The position numbers and the translations under genes were made by a program. A stretch of DNA of 60,456 bases from Conidiobolus incongruus B7586. Lineage: Eukaryota > Entomophthoromycota > Entomophthoromycetes > Entomophthorales > Conidiobolaceae. The notes below the pieces were generated by a model. The model was not told the DNA's origin. It searched no databases and worked only from the letters and a program-made list of their open reading frames with translations. How positions within the stretch are numbered: position 1 is the stretch's first letter; each line of letters begins with the position of its first letter. Location of the stretch: NCBI GenBank assembly GCA_000697335.1, contig JNEM01013504.1:1-60456 (forward strand), in the 5' to 3' direction. Shown one piece after another: positions 1-12,044 of the stretch.

Positions 1-705
1 AAAACTAAATAAAAATAACAAATGTTATTATAATTTATTATAATAATTAACATTTGCTTATTAATAAGGTGTTTATTTAAAGAAATTTATAAAAAAGTCG
101 ATTTAATATAATTTAACAATTTAATTTATTTTTTAGTAAAGATTATATAAAAAAATTTAAGATTTATTAATTATAATAATTTATTATAAAAGTTATAGCT
201 TTTAATTATACTTTAGTAAGTTTTATTTAATAATAACTACTCTAGCTTTTTTTAAGCTTTAATTAAATTATAAGGTACTTATTTTATATTTTTAATAATT
301 AAATTTAATTTAAACTTTAATATATATAAATTACTTATGTAACTAATATTAAAATAATTTGATAATTCTTTAACTAAAATAAAATGGTATTTTTTAATAT
401 ATTTTTTCATTTTATTAATAATTAAAATAATAATAGTTAAAATTAATTTTTTAAATTTTAACAAATTTTAAATAAATTTTCTTTTAGCTTTAAAATAATT
501 TATCTAATAATAAATAGTTAATTTAAATAATAGTTTATTATTAAAAGCTACTTATAAATTTTAAATAATTTTAAAGGGTTTAAAGTTAAGTGTTATAAAT
601 ACTAAAATAAAAAACTTTTGATTATTATTATTTTATTTAAGTATAATTAAATTAAATTAAATAATAAATTTTAAAAAATTAATTTTTTAATCAAAAAAGC
701 TATTA
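1..705 (-). mobile_element. Degenerate mariner-type DNA transposon, cut by the window edge
   Basis: The first 705 bases are an inverted copy of 57341-58040: base 1 pairs with about 58040, and similarity ends at an AT dinucleotide run near 705-720, where a TA target would lie. Read on the minus strand, one open stretch (279-464) contains a helix-turn-helix-like segment (VKELSNYFNISYISNLYILK). It is followed by a remnant of the mariner linker motif, which usually reads VPHELT. The D,D(34)D half lies outside the window here but is partly visible in the right-hand copy. Almost every in-frame break is TAA, as expected if CAA or GAA codons were mutated. This is a dead plain DNA transposon. The family call rests on the motifs of both copies together. 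Confidence 0.7.
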
Positions 706-715
706 TATATATATA

Positions 716-1700
716 TATATAATTCAAGGCTATTTATTTTTTTATTTGATTTGTATATATTTTTTTATTTGAAACTAATAATATTTTTGAAAAATCACAA
801 ATTAAAAAATTTCTCATTTTTTTAATTTTATGGTAATATTAAATTATATTTGTTATATTAATATTTTGAGTTCTTTAAATATATCCTTTATTTAATATTA
901 TATTTACATATTATAATTATAATAATTTTAATAAAGTTTGTATATTTTAATAAAATTAATTTGTTTTTTTTAAATCTGGTATTATATCAAGTTAATAGTT
1001 TTAATTAAAGTTAAATCAAAGTTATAAAGTTAACATATTTATAAATTATACCATTAAATTTATGAATTATTATGATTAATGAATTATTTTATATTCAATA
1101 TCATCTTTTTTTGCCGTTTATAATAAACGATCACATGAAATAAAAATCTTGATATTTTGATGATATAATAGAGTTATTATTTTCATTAATTTATATAAAA
1201 ATCGGATTAAGATATATTTTTGATATAGTTCAAAAGATTATAATTTGAAATTAAAAAAATAAGAGAATATGCTATTTGAAAGTTTAATTTAAATCATTAA
1301 TGGATAAAAAATTTAAATAAAAATTGTGTAACTGAATTATAATTAATTCCATATATGTTTAATAATTAAGGGTTGAATAATCAAATGATAATTAAAAAAC
1401 AACGAAATTAGCTTCAATTGATATTAATTACTTTAATAAGGATAAAAGATTACTAACATGAAATTAAAATCTTTGAATATTAGCGCTAATAGTGCAATAT
1501 GTTAACAAACGTTAAATTGTTTATATTTGAACAATAATATATATTTTTTGATACTGTTTCATCTTATATTAACCTATAGGAAACATGAGTTCTCAATTGA
1601 TGAATTCATTCCAAACTGGATATAAAATATGAGAGTGGAAATGAAGAATATTAATATTGGAACAGATGAACACGGTAGGTATTAAAATGAGTGGGAATGC
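716..1700. other. AT-rich spacer, no gene seen
   Basis: This stretch lies between the mariner relic and the 3' end of GNA1. It starts with a (TA)n run (about 702-721). I see no open frame, tRNA box or repeat with a partner in this window. Confidence 0.5.
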
Positions 1701-2436
1701 TTAGAGTTGTGACCTGGTGGGGCTTGCAGGAGGGTAGTCAGGATAGAGGGTCATTTGGAAATCTTTGAGACTGAATCCGCACTTTTCATAGAATGGAATG
1801 TTATCCTTGCTGCAGTTAAGTGTAATTTTGTATACTTTGAGTTGGACGGCGATGTATTTCAATTGATCAATAATTCTATTTTAACCAGTTATTTCAAGTT
1901 CAAAATTAAAAAATAATGAACATAATTTACCTTTGCCCCAATTTCTTCCCTCTTTGGGAGTCGTGAACGACAATATCTTCAATATGGCCAGCCTATATAT
2001 TGATTAATTATCATACAGAGTTTAAACTATTAACTAGGCTTACAACACCACAGCTTCTAATGAATTTTTGTTCCATAAATATTGTGCCAGCAGCAACAAC
2101 TCTACTAACTTTGGTATCTTCAATAACAATTGTGTAATAATTTCCATTGCGCTTCATAATTTCATAGTTTCCTATTATTAATGTATAAGCATATAGTAAT
2201 TTTATGGTTTCATAGTTGATTATTACTTAAAAAGTCAGTCTTAGATACATTTCCAATTTTTGTTAATTGAGCCAAACAATCTAATAAACCTAATTGACAT
2301 AATGAATATGATATATAGTTAGTGAAGATATAATATAATTACCTTTGTCATAATCTCCAACTTCCAAAGGTCTAATAACGTAGCCTTCAGGTAATTGGTT
2401 TTGAATTTCTTTTGAAATAAGTTGGTTAGTAAACAT
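1701..2436 (-). CDS. GNA1: Glucosamine 6-phosphate N-acetyltransferase
   Basis: Acetylates glucosamine 6-phosphate with acetyl-CoA, a cytosolic step towards UDP-GlcNAc for chitin, GPI anchors and glycans. The gene has five exons joined by short gt..ag introns. The first exon (2343-2436) reads MFTNQLISKEIQNQLPEGYV and continues IRPLEVGDYDK, the usual GNA1 start. Later exons give GLLDCLAQLTKIGNVSK, then NYYTIVIEDTKVSRVVAAGT, then the GNAT acetyl-CoA loop AGHIEDIVVHDSQRGKKLGQ, and finally LNCSKDNIPFYEKCGFSLKD with a stop at 1701. The Q/RxxGxG-type P-loop appears as QRGKKLG. Exons stay in frame across every junction I checked, and the size (about 155-160 residues) is normal for the family. The start is the only ATG opening this exon. 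Each piece is far too short to stand out alone, so the gene is easily missed. Confidence 0.9.
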
Positions 2437-3560
2437 TTTAACAGATATATTATTCAAGTACTAAAATTGAAAAGTTAGTAAACGTTAATTTATACTATGA
2501 TAATAGTGAGTATTTACAAGAGATAGATATTTCAATTAATTAATAACTACAGAAAGATATGCTGAAATTTTACATTATTCGAATATTTATATGGTGTTTG
2601 GAGATGGTGGTGTTGTTTTAGCCATTTAATCATATATGCTTTGGAATTTTTTTTGTATCCCAATTCCATTGGATGGTTGGTTTCAAAGGGACTAAGGTGA
2701 AATTTTATTGGGCAATTATCGCTTAATTGGGTTTTGGATTTTCACCCGACAATGCCAAAACAAATTATAGGATTAAATCATCCAATTTACGTAGTACAAA
2801 ATATCTTTTTTAGTTAATTTGTCAAGTTTTTTTATATCTATTTTATAATGTTATTTTTAGAATTATTCGTAAACCTTGGATTTTGCGAATATTTATAAGA
2901 GTGATGATTAAGTTTAAAGAATTTATAGAATATTTACTGTATTTCATAAAATAACAGAGGCAATATTGAATTATAATTATATAATCCAATATTTGGATAT
3001 AATTTAAGGTGATATTTTAATTGTTTTTGCAAATATAACAAATGATTAATTCTATAAAATGAAAGGATTTTGATTGAAATAAATTTCAATATCCTTTTCC
3101 AAGTTGATTCAGGTGAATTTAAGTTTGGTATGTATTGATAAGATAAAGTGAGGCTTGATCAAGGTTAAATTCATCATCATTGTAATCTCATTTGTTGTGT
3201 AAACGATATAAATAGTTTGATATGTTAAATTCAAGTCATCTAGTCTTCAAAATCACTTTGTTATTATGAAATCAGATATTCTAAATCAGGATATATGTCA
3301 ACTTTGTTATAACCAAATTTATATCATTCAATTTAATAATATCATCTGCAGAATTACATTTAGTTCAAAAGTCACTTGATTCATATAAGTAGAATATCAT
3401 CATTATCATTAATTTATTACATAAAACATTTATTAGAAATAATTAATATTGGAAAAAAATTCTATGGTATTTTGAAAGAATCAGTAATTGATATTCTGAT
3501 AATACTAAATAATGATGTAATAATCGAGCTAATACCATAATATTGATCTATTATAATCTA
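2437..3560. other. Spacer upstream of GNA1
   Basis: AT-rich sequence between the GNA1 start and the EIF1AD stop. It must carry the GNA1 promoter, but I can point to no convincing element and no extra gene. Confidence 0.5.
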
Positions 3561-4197
3561 TTATTCATCTTCGTCTTCATCCTCTTCTTCACTTGATTCT
3601 TCATCTTCGAAATGTCTTCGGTTATTATTTACAAATAAATCATCATCGTTATCTTCATCCTCTTCATCCTCATCATCATGCTCAGGTTGCTTGTCCTCAC
3701 TAAAATTAAAATCAATTAATATTCAAAGAATATTCAATAATAAATTATATTTAGTACACTTTATCTTGTTCAAACTGAGTAGGCCTAAAATAATAATATT
3801 CAATAAATATCAAATAAAATAATTATAAATAATTGAATAATTACCATTGCTTATTACTCTTTAACTGTTTAATATGCTCATTGAATAAAACTTTTTCAAT
3901 AGTACCCGATACTTTAGTTCCACTATTTGAATCAATTGTAGCAACGACAAAAGATCCTAAATCACATTAAAACATATTTTAACTTTAATAAACTCTTATG
4001 ATACCTCTTTTAATCCAAACCAAATTTCTAAACTTTGGAGGCAATTGACCAATTGTTTCAATAAGGGAGTCATTTTCATAGTATTTTAATTGGTGTAAAT
4101 TTTTACCCAAAGGATCGCCAACTTGAGCGATAACTTGATTTTCTAAAATTTCAATATCGTCTTCTAATATATTTTTAGTAATGTTTCTTCTGCCCAT
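3561..4197 (-). CDS. EIF1AD: EIF1AD-like S1/OB-fold RNA-binding protein
   Basis: A small protein with an eIF1A-like OB fold. The family is known from the human nuclear protein EIF1AD; its fungal members are little studied. Exon 1 starts MGRRNITKNILEDDIEILEN and ends with LPPKFRNLVWIKRG, matching the family signature of a FRK-hydrophobic-WIKRG strand. Exon 2 continues SFVVATIDSNSGTKVSGTIE, exon 3 is a short PTQFEQDK piece, and the last exon is a very acidic Asp/Glu tail ending in DEDEDE before a stop at 3561, again typical of EIF1AD. The last intron is in frame only if the gtacta donor at about 3754 is used. The acidic tail distinguishes it from true translation factor eIF1A, which lacks the KFRNLVWIKRG variant. 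Confidence 0.83.
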
Positions 4198-7100
4198 CGC
4201 TGTAAAGTTGAATTTTCTAATTAAATGTATAGTAAGGATAATTTATTAAAAATTATAGGGTAATAAAATTGTGGGATTTAATATTAATTTGGCTTTTATT
4301 GGGATGATATATTATAATAAATTAATTTAAATATTAATAAAAAGTATATTGAAATACATTAAAGCATACATATTTATTAATTATCACATTAGTGTGATTT
4401 TTTTTCAAATTCTCAAAGGAATAAAAAATTTAGAAGGCCTAGTGACAAAGGTAAGTACTATTTAAACTTCCTTTGCCAAAGTAAAAACCTGCCACCCGTA
4501 AGGGATTGGTCTGTGATAGACCTTTTGAAGCCACATTCACTAAAAAGAACGTAAACTTGTGATTATCTATCAGTTAAAATAAATAACGCAATTTTTTTAT
4601 TATGTTAATTTTCAATATTTAATAGATTATTTAAAAAATAATATCATTGTGGGAATTTTTTTTTCAAAAATATTTAACACATCATTTATCCTGATTTCAT
4701 ATTTTATATATTTGTACTAAAATTTTCAAATTAATAAACTATTTAATATCTTCAAAATATATTTGCTGAAATATTGAATATATTATTATCTATATATTTA
4801 TTATATTGCATTATCTGAAATATATTAATTTCCTTGTGATATACTTAATTCATTAATGTTATATAGTTATTATGATGTGTGGAGTACATAATAAATAGAG
4901 TAAAATACATGCTTTGTAGATTCGAACTTTACTATTTTTAATAGCTTGTAACATTTTTTCCAAGAAATGAGCTGGCTTCATGATTCTAGGTTTAATTTGC
5001 TTATAAATACAACAAAATTTTGTTTGATAAATACTTATTTAATGGACTTTTCAAAAATTCCTAAAATCATTTAATATTAAATAATTAAAGTTATATTTTT
5101 AATATAATATGATTTTATTAAATTATTTTTAAACAACGAATTGATAAATATAATCTTCGAATTTTAAGGTATTCCAATTATTGATTTATAGGAAATGGGT
5201 AATTAAAAATATCTTATGAGATTAAATGTTTTATATAAGGTGATAAGAAAATGTGAAGTATTTCATCACATACTTAAATGTTGGCGATTTGCTATTCTGA
5301 ATAGAAAAATATTTTCTTTTTATAGTTGATATAAACTTTACAATAACCAATTAGATTAATTGTTAAATTTTACAAATTATTTTAATATTATTGAAGATGT
5401 ATAAAAAGTATCAATGGATCAACGATTATTTATTAAATATTACAAGTACACAAATTTTCCATACAAATTTGCAAATTGTAAATATTACTAATGAAATAAC
5501 AATTCCCTCAGTACTTTATATAATATTATGACTATAGAATCTATTTTTAATGTAATACAAAATTGGTTATACATTTCTAATATTAAGATATTTACTGGAA
5601 ATAAGTTTGCCAACTATATAATGACTTTAGCAATTAAATATATATTATATATAGTTTAGAAGGTTAACAATCGAGTAAAACAGCATTGACTGAATGATAT
5701 TATATATTATGTATATACATTACCGAATAAATTAACATAATGTAATAATCCAAAAGTTAAACATGTAGATAGATTTTATTTTGTAAAAGTAATATTATCA
5801 ATTATAATAACGATATCAGGATCAATATGACACAGAGTTGACAATCTTTCATTTCTTTTTAATTATTAGTGATAATTGTTACTTTGTTAATGAAAAAATA
5901 CACTCATTTGGACTAGCAACTTTGCAATTTTGATTTAGTTATCATATAGAATTTGTCTAATAAAATTGAAAGTTAACCCAAATCATGATAATTAATAATT
6001 GATAGTACAATGAAGGTCAAGTAATGTGATTATGAACATTGGTATAATTGATATTAAAATATAAGTTAATATATGTCATTTATCAATACATTATATTAAT
6101 TTACAAATCATAAATAATTGGAAAAATAGAAAACATATTGAGTTTAATAATGATAATAAATAATAATTCAACACCAAACTTAAAATGTATAACATGTTGA
6201 TATTAAGTTAACATCATAATATTTATTGGTTAGTATTTTATCCTATAATTTTTATATTTATTATCAGTTCAAGCAGGGATCTTTATAAATCCTTTGAATT
6301 AAATACAAATTTTTGAGCCAAGTTAAAGTTTCAAAATAATCATTTAATTCTATTTTATATTACATTGAAATCAAGTTTGAAAAATAATTAAAAATTTAGA
6401 ATTCATATAGTTAAAAAATTATTTTATTACTCATTATATCAATTCTTACTTATTCATCATTATTTCGCAACGAGCCAAAAAATGCTATGACTTTTATAAT
6501 TAAAAAATTATAATTGAATCAATTTGAACATTTTTTGGTTTCGATTATAATTAAGGAATGTATATAGTGTATTATAATTTTAAATGGTATGCAATTTAAC
6601 ATATTTTAATCTGAGTATTTTTATATTTGTGATTAAGTTTCTGAAATTGATTTGTAGTATTTGCCAAATCACAATATTTTGAAATATATTCAAATATATG
6701 TCCATATAGGTATTATATTTTTTAGTATAATTTTAATAGTATAAATATCTTGCTATTTCAACATTAATTAAATAATAATAGTGATAATAGATAATATAAT
6801 GATAAAATTGCTTGTCTTAGCTGGAAATATATCTTACCTATAATAACAGAATTACAATAACCAATAATTATCGATATGGAGCGAAATAAGCTACATGAGT
6901 TCAGTAATGTTTATTTTAAAACAGAATAATATTAGATAATTCAATTTTATCAGTTTACTTTTATTATTATTCAATTATGTGATTTTTTTGAATTTACCTT
7001 GATAATTATTAAGATCAAACTTCAAATTAAATAACAAGGTAAACAAATTATTTTAACTAGAGTTATTTGTATGAATAAATATTGAATTAAATATTAATGG

Positions 7101-7504
7101 TGGTTACATAATTAATCTAACCCTTATTTTTTATAGTATTTATATTTGATTGAAAATTGATATTATAATTTGAAAAAGCTGATTCAATAATTTAATCAAC
7201 TAATATCAAGTAATTGAAAATCACAAAACATACTATATGTAATTATTTAACTATATCCCTAATTTTCACAACCTAAATTACTTTCTAGTATATATTTTTA
7301 TCATATAAACCACACAATCTAATCTAATCTTATCATCTTAAATATCCCACTAACCTATCCCATAAAATAATTGAATAAATCAATAAATCCAATAGTAAAC
7401 CAAATTTCATTACAATTAACCAAATTTAATTGAAATTTAGTATAATATCAATTAATATTAAATATAAAAAATAAAAATATATATTTAATTATTATTTGTT
7501 TGAA
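4198..7504. other. Long AT-rich spacer between divergent genes
   Basis: More than 3 kb between the EIF1AD and NDUFA9 start codons. Apart from the hairpin cluster at 4441-4541 I see no coding frame, tRNA or paired repeat. The promoters of both flanking genes must lie here. Confidence 0.5.
4441..4541. ncRNA. Possible small structured RNA (hairpin cluster)
   Basis: A short island, clearly richer in G and C than the surrounding DNA, in which four pairings can be drawn by eye. AGTGA (4441-4445) pairs with TCACT (4537-4541) as a closing stem. CAAAGGTAAG (4446-4455) pairs with CTTCCTTTG (4467-4475) with one bulge. CCC-GTAA-GGG (4495-4504) has a GNRA-type loop. GGTCT-GTGAT-AGACC occupies 4508-4522. 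In AT-rich genomes such islands are often RNA genes. I could not match it to U1, U2, U4, U5, U6, SRP, RNase P or a tRNA. Strand and identity are unknown. Confidence 0.3.
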
Positions 7505-8844
7505 ATGTTGAGATTATTAAATAGTGCTAAGTCAGCTAATCAAGTCACTTCTAATTTGTTAAAAAATGTTCAATTTGTAAGCTTTCATTTTGTTTCAAAT
7601 GTGTCAATTCTAATGGGTGATTTAGAGATCAGTTCACGATTTAACCATCAATCCCAGAACTGGCAAAGTTGCTATTCGTCACGGTGCTGGAGGTCGTTCC
7701 ACTACTAACGAATTGGTCGCTACCGTTTTCGGTTGCACCGGTTTCATCGGTCGTTACGTAGTTAACAAAATTGGTAATATAAAATTAGGAATCATGGCAA
7801 TCAACAACTTATTTATATAATTTAAATAGCTCGTAGAGGTACTCAAGTTGTTGTCCCCTATCGTGGTCTTCCAGATAACAATCGTCATTTGAAATTGATG
7901 GGTGATTTGGGTCAAATTATTCCTTTGGTATGAATTTAATTGCTAATGATTCAAGAGATCTGTAGTATTAATTTTTTATTAACCTAGGAATTTGACCTCC
8001 GTAATTATGATCAAGTTATTGAATGTGTACGTCACTCCGATATCGTTGTCAACCTAATTGGTCGCTATCAAGAAACTAGGTATGATTCATATCATTTAAT
8101 ATATACAATAAGATATTAATATTTATTAGAAACTTTACTTTCGACGATACTCACAATGTCGGTGCTCGCACTGTCGCCAAAGCTTGTCGCGAAACTGGTG
8201 TCCATCGCCTCATCCATGTCTCTGCTCTCAATGCTTCTGAAGATTCTCCCTCTGGATTTTTGGCCTCTAAAGCTCGTGGTGAAAAAGCTGTCTTAGAAGA
8301 ATTCCCTGAAGCTACCATTGTCAGACCTGGTACCATGTACGGTTACGAAGACTACTTCCTCAATCGCATTGGTCATACCAAGCACATGCACCTCATGGTC
8401 AACGGCGGTCAGCAAACTCTCTACCCCGTCAATGGTTTAGATGTTGCTCTCGCCATTGAACTCTTGACCAGGGATGAATCATCCGCTGGTAAAACCTACG
8501 AATTGTATGGTCCCAAGCAATACACCTACAAGGAAATTGTCGAAATGTGCGGTGAAATCATCAAGGAATCCATCAACACAATCAGCGTTCCTGCTCCTGT
8601 CCTCAAGGCCATTTCCACTGTCATGCAAGTTTATCCCTACCGTATCCTTCGTCCTGACGAAGTCACTCGTCTCACCATCAACGATCAACCCACCAAAGAC
8701 GCTCTCAAATTCGCTGACTTGGGCATTTCTCCTCAATACTTAGAAAACACCATCCTTACCTACCTTAGAGGCTACCGTACTGCTCAATTCTATGAATTAG
8801 GTTATGATGATGAATTATCTCAAAAGAAAGCTCCCAAATTTTAA
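7505..8844 (+). CDS. NDUFA9: NADH:ubiquinone oxidoreductase 39/40 kDa subunit (NDUFA9)
   Basis: Accessory subunit of mitochondrial complex I (Neurospora nuo-40), with an atypical short-chain dehydrogenase fold that binds NADPH. Exon 1 (7505-7576) is a basic, Ser/Leu-rich mitochondrial targeting sequence starting [13 protein letters not shown]. Exon 2 (7626-7773) carries [15 protein letters not shown], the GxxGxxG dinucleotide loop of the family. The next exons give [20 protein letters not shown] and [20 protein letters not shown], and the last large exon runs from about 8130 to the stop at 8844 (HIGH similarity features: [20 protein letters not shown], the shifted Tyr/Lys region). The start is the ATG at 7505 rather than the upstream in-frame TTG. 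Four introns, all short. Third-position C is notably high for this genome, typical of a well-expressed gene. It converges on CMS1. Confidence 0.92.
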
Positions 8845-9155
8845 AAACTTTGAACTTTAACCACTGTCTTTCAATTATTTTCTCAAATCAATAAAATTAA
8901 ATCTATTTTAAATATTATATTGATAATTTAAATATTCAGTCGTTTAAAAATATCAATATTCTAGTTACAGTCTATTATGTTTGCCATATTAAATTGAGAT
9001 AAAGTTTGTATGAATATAATTATCAAATATGAAAATGATGAGTATAAATTTTTAATTTTGTGTAAATAAATTGGGGTAAGCACAAATGTTAGTGACTATT
9101 ATATTTGAATCAAAAAAATTTTTTATTTTAATAACAATCTACATAAACATTTTTA
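8845..9155. other. Convergent 3' spacer
   Basis: About 310 bases between the stop codons of NDUFA9 (+) and CMS1 (-); only 3' untranslated sequence is expected. Nothing else seen. Confidence 0.5.
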
Positions 9156-10250
9156 TTAAAATATAATCAATTGAATTTGATTATTTTCTAATAATGGATA
9201 TAAATAATCCTTATAAAAATTAAATAAATCAGGACCAGTATCTCTCATATCAGCTAAGTTTAATTTGCGAACATCTCTCTGCATATCCAAAATAACATAT
9301 TTTAATCTTTGGAATTTCAAATCTTCTGAATAAAAATTATTAGTATATAGATTATATAAATAAATTGATATATTAAATTACTTGTTTCACTTAGTTTTAA
9401 TAATCTATTGGGGGTGCCTACACCAATGTTGAAAGTATTTTCCTTCAAGAACTGAACTTGTTCAGAGACTTTAATATGCTTAGAGAATAATTTGGCTACT
9501 TTGGAAGTGCCTGAGATAGTTTTAAGAGCTCTATTAAATATGATATTAATTATCTGATTAAATTAAAGAAATTAATTTAAAATTACCGAATTAAATCAGT
9601 AGCTCTAATAGCCGACGATGTAACCATAAGTACTGTAGGATGACCAACAAATTTGGCTTTGGGTAAATCGCTAAGTACAGTAGCATCCTTGATCACTATA
9701 AATTGATAACTATTAATATTATTCAATAAACAATGATTAAATAAAATTTACCTGATTTAACAAAAGGAGCCAAATTTTCCATAATATGAGGTTCTTTATA
9801 ATCGGTTGATAATTTGAAAAATGTATCTTATCAATTAAAATTAATACATTAAATTTATCCAAACATTTAAGTATACAAATTTACCTTTAAATTGAATCTT
9901 TTCAAATTCTTCATCAGTCAAATTTTTTAAATTAAACTTTAAACATTGGTTAAAATATTTTTCCAATTCAATAGATGTCATATTGGGGACGTCAGCTTTG
10001 GTATCAATTTTGATTTTCTATTCCAATTAAAATGTTATAAAAAAATATTAAAATATTGACAATATTGAATTACTTTGGGTGGTTTAGCTTCCTTTTTACT
10101 AGTTTTGGCTCTTTTTTGAGTTTCTTCATTAATTATTGACTCAGTTTCACTTTCATTTTCACTTTCAACTTCACTATGTACCGGAGAAAGGTGAAAATCA
10201 TCTTCTAAAGCATCACCAGCGTAATCTCCATGATACTTGCTTTGTTTCAT
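9156..10250 (-). CDS. CMS1: Cms1/CMSS1-family ribosome-biogenesis protein
   Basis: Family linked to the small-subunit processome in the nucleolus; it resembles a degenerate DEAD-box helicase half. Six exons. Exon 1 begins MKQSKYHGDYAGDALEDDF and is an acidic then Lys-rich tail. Later exons read LEKYFNQCLKFNLKNLTDEE, LAPFVKSVIKDATVLSDLPK, VLMVTSSAIRATDLIRALK, VAKLFSKHIKVSEQVQFLKE, NIGVGTPNRLLKLSETK and LKYVILDMQRDVRKLNLADM. The order (TSSAIRATDLIRAL, then KLFSKHIK, then the VGTPxR helicase-like motif, then a LDxxxRD motif in place of DEAD) is the Cms1 signature. The stop is at 9156. The start ATG at 10250 is the first in frame. It converges on NDUFA9 and lies 216 bp downstream of HRT3 on the same strand. 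Confidence 0.87.
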
Positions 10251-10466
10251 TTTAATCTATTTAAATTAAATCTAAATTTCTATTGATATCCCAAAATTTT
10301 AATGCTTTTTTTTATTCTTAACAAATATTTATAATAATTTTTAGAAATTTAATTTTATGGGATTTTTAAAAACTATATTGGTCAATTGATTGAAAAATCC
10401 TAATAATAAAAAATGAATATTTTTAACAAATTTTAGTAAATAGCTATATTAGAACGTAAAATTTAT

Positions 10467-12044
10467 TTAATGTGATACCTCTTGCAAACTCAACCAATTT
10501 CTAATACTCTTTACCTTACTAAAGTAGAAGGGTTTAAATTGCTTCAAGCTGTATATAGAGCGATCATCGAAAGATTCATCACGAATATCTGTTGAATAAT
10601 ATTCAATCCAAGATAACTTGTTAAAGAGACCACGATGAGTCGATTTCAAGTTTAATAGTGCATAGAATGTCAAATGTCGACGGTGAGGTTGATAATCCTT
10701 GAATTCAATGTTCAAATAATCGCGTGTGATTTCGAAGTGGCCGTGCATGATTCCTTTGTACTTGGACTCTTTGTATAATTGTTTAACTACATTGATAGGC
10801 TCATCAGGCGTCAATAATTTGAGGAGTGTACCGTCTGGGTAGAAGCGAATGTAACGGTAGTAGGTGATCAAATGAACGGGGTTGTTGAATGTATTCTCTG
10901 AAGATCCTTGGCGAACATAGCAACAGGTTGAGATGTAGATCCCATCGTATCTAATTCTGGGATATTCTGTCCAAAAATATTGATATACGCCAAGATAATA
11001 CTCGTCAACAAATGCATCCAAAGTGTATCCAGGGTTTGTCTTTTGAAAGTGTTTGTAGTTACAAAACATTGGATTATAATATAACTGCACCAAATGATGC
11101 CAAAGTGACTGTTCTCGAGTTATTAAAAAGGATCTCTTACAAGTCAGACTGAAATGATGAACACTTGACATATCGTTTAGAATTAAACACTGCAAAATTT
11201 TTACAATGAGTTCTTTAGGAAGTAAGTTTAGATAAACGGGCTTCTTTTTATCTGCAGCACCATATTCCAAAAGATTTGATGTTTTATCATTTGAAGTGTC
11301 TGAGTTTTTTTCAATTTCCGCAACTTGGCCATCATTTTCATCCTTTTGTTCATCTTCTTCAGAATTAGGAGGATTAAACCAAGATTCTACCAGCTTGTGC
11401 AAAGGATCAACCTTTTTCAAATCTGCCTGATGACTAGCCTTTTGATCCTTATCTCCTGGTGAAAGATGAGATTTATAATCATCGTCCAAGTGAAGATATT
11501 TGATAAACTCGAAATCCTCTTCATTTTTACCAAAGGAACTGGAGTTGTTAGTGCTTGATTTAGGCTCTTCCGTTTCTTTCCTTAAATAGGTACGATAAGA
11601 CAAATCGACATCGGGGTCTAATTTAAAAGCTCTACGATAATACAGTAAAGCTAAGAAATGTGGTTAAATTTCAAAATCATTTTGTAATTTATAAAATTAT
11701 ATACCTTGACCTAAGTTACCCTCCCTCTCTTTTTGAACAGCAAGTTTATAAGTTTCCAAAGCTTTTGACTTTCTCTCACTGTAGCTCAAATTCTTGATAG
11801 AGGTCATATCGACAGGCTCATGATGTTTTGGTAATTGGGCTGAATCACTTTTTGGTCCCTGATCAAGGTTTCCAGTCAGAGGTTCTTGACTTGTAATAAT
11901 ATTAGGGTTGGAAGTCCCAGAAGTATTGGAAGTGTTGGGGTGGTGATGATCAGGATACTTTTGTTTCACTTCATTTATCCAATTCTCTCTAAATTCATCC
12001 AATTCGGACTTTCCTTGAGAATTTGAAGATTGATAAACAGTCAT
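10467..12044 (-). CDS. HRT3: F-box protein of the FBXO9/Hrt3 family
   Basis: Predicted substrate-receptor subunit of an SCF ubiquitin ligase, which would pair with Skp1 and the cullin encoded at 29888-32394. Two exons: about 11705-12044 and 10467 to about 11655, giving around 510 residues. The N-terminal exon holds a Ser/Asn-rich region and the end of a TPR-like helix, SKALETYKLAVQKEREGNLG, continuing ALLYYRRAFKLDPDVDLSYR across the intron; this is the Fbx9/Hrt3 hallmark. A central F-box (LPKELIVKILQCLILNDMSS) is followed by the conserved PRIRYDGIYISTCCYVRQGS and HLITYYRYIRFYPDGTLLKL blocks, then the GIMHGHFEI beta domain. The chosen start is the ATG at 12044; an in-frame TTG just upstream is not a likely start. 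The acidic linker before the F-box is poorly conserved in such proteins. Confidence 0.88.

Noticed and set aside
279-464. 61-codon minus-strand frame as an independent small gene
   Set aside because: It is a fragment of the mariner transposase relic, shown by its match to the copy at the right end.
4920-4990. AGTTCGAATC on the minus strand, resembling a tRNA B box
   Set aside because: There is no A box at the right distance, and the flanking bases do not form T-arm or acceptor stems.
8474-8743. Long alternative frames inside NDUFA9, TRP1, cullin and PPR coding regions
   Set aside because: They are shadows of GC-richer coding sequence; the main frames carry all the conserved motifs.
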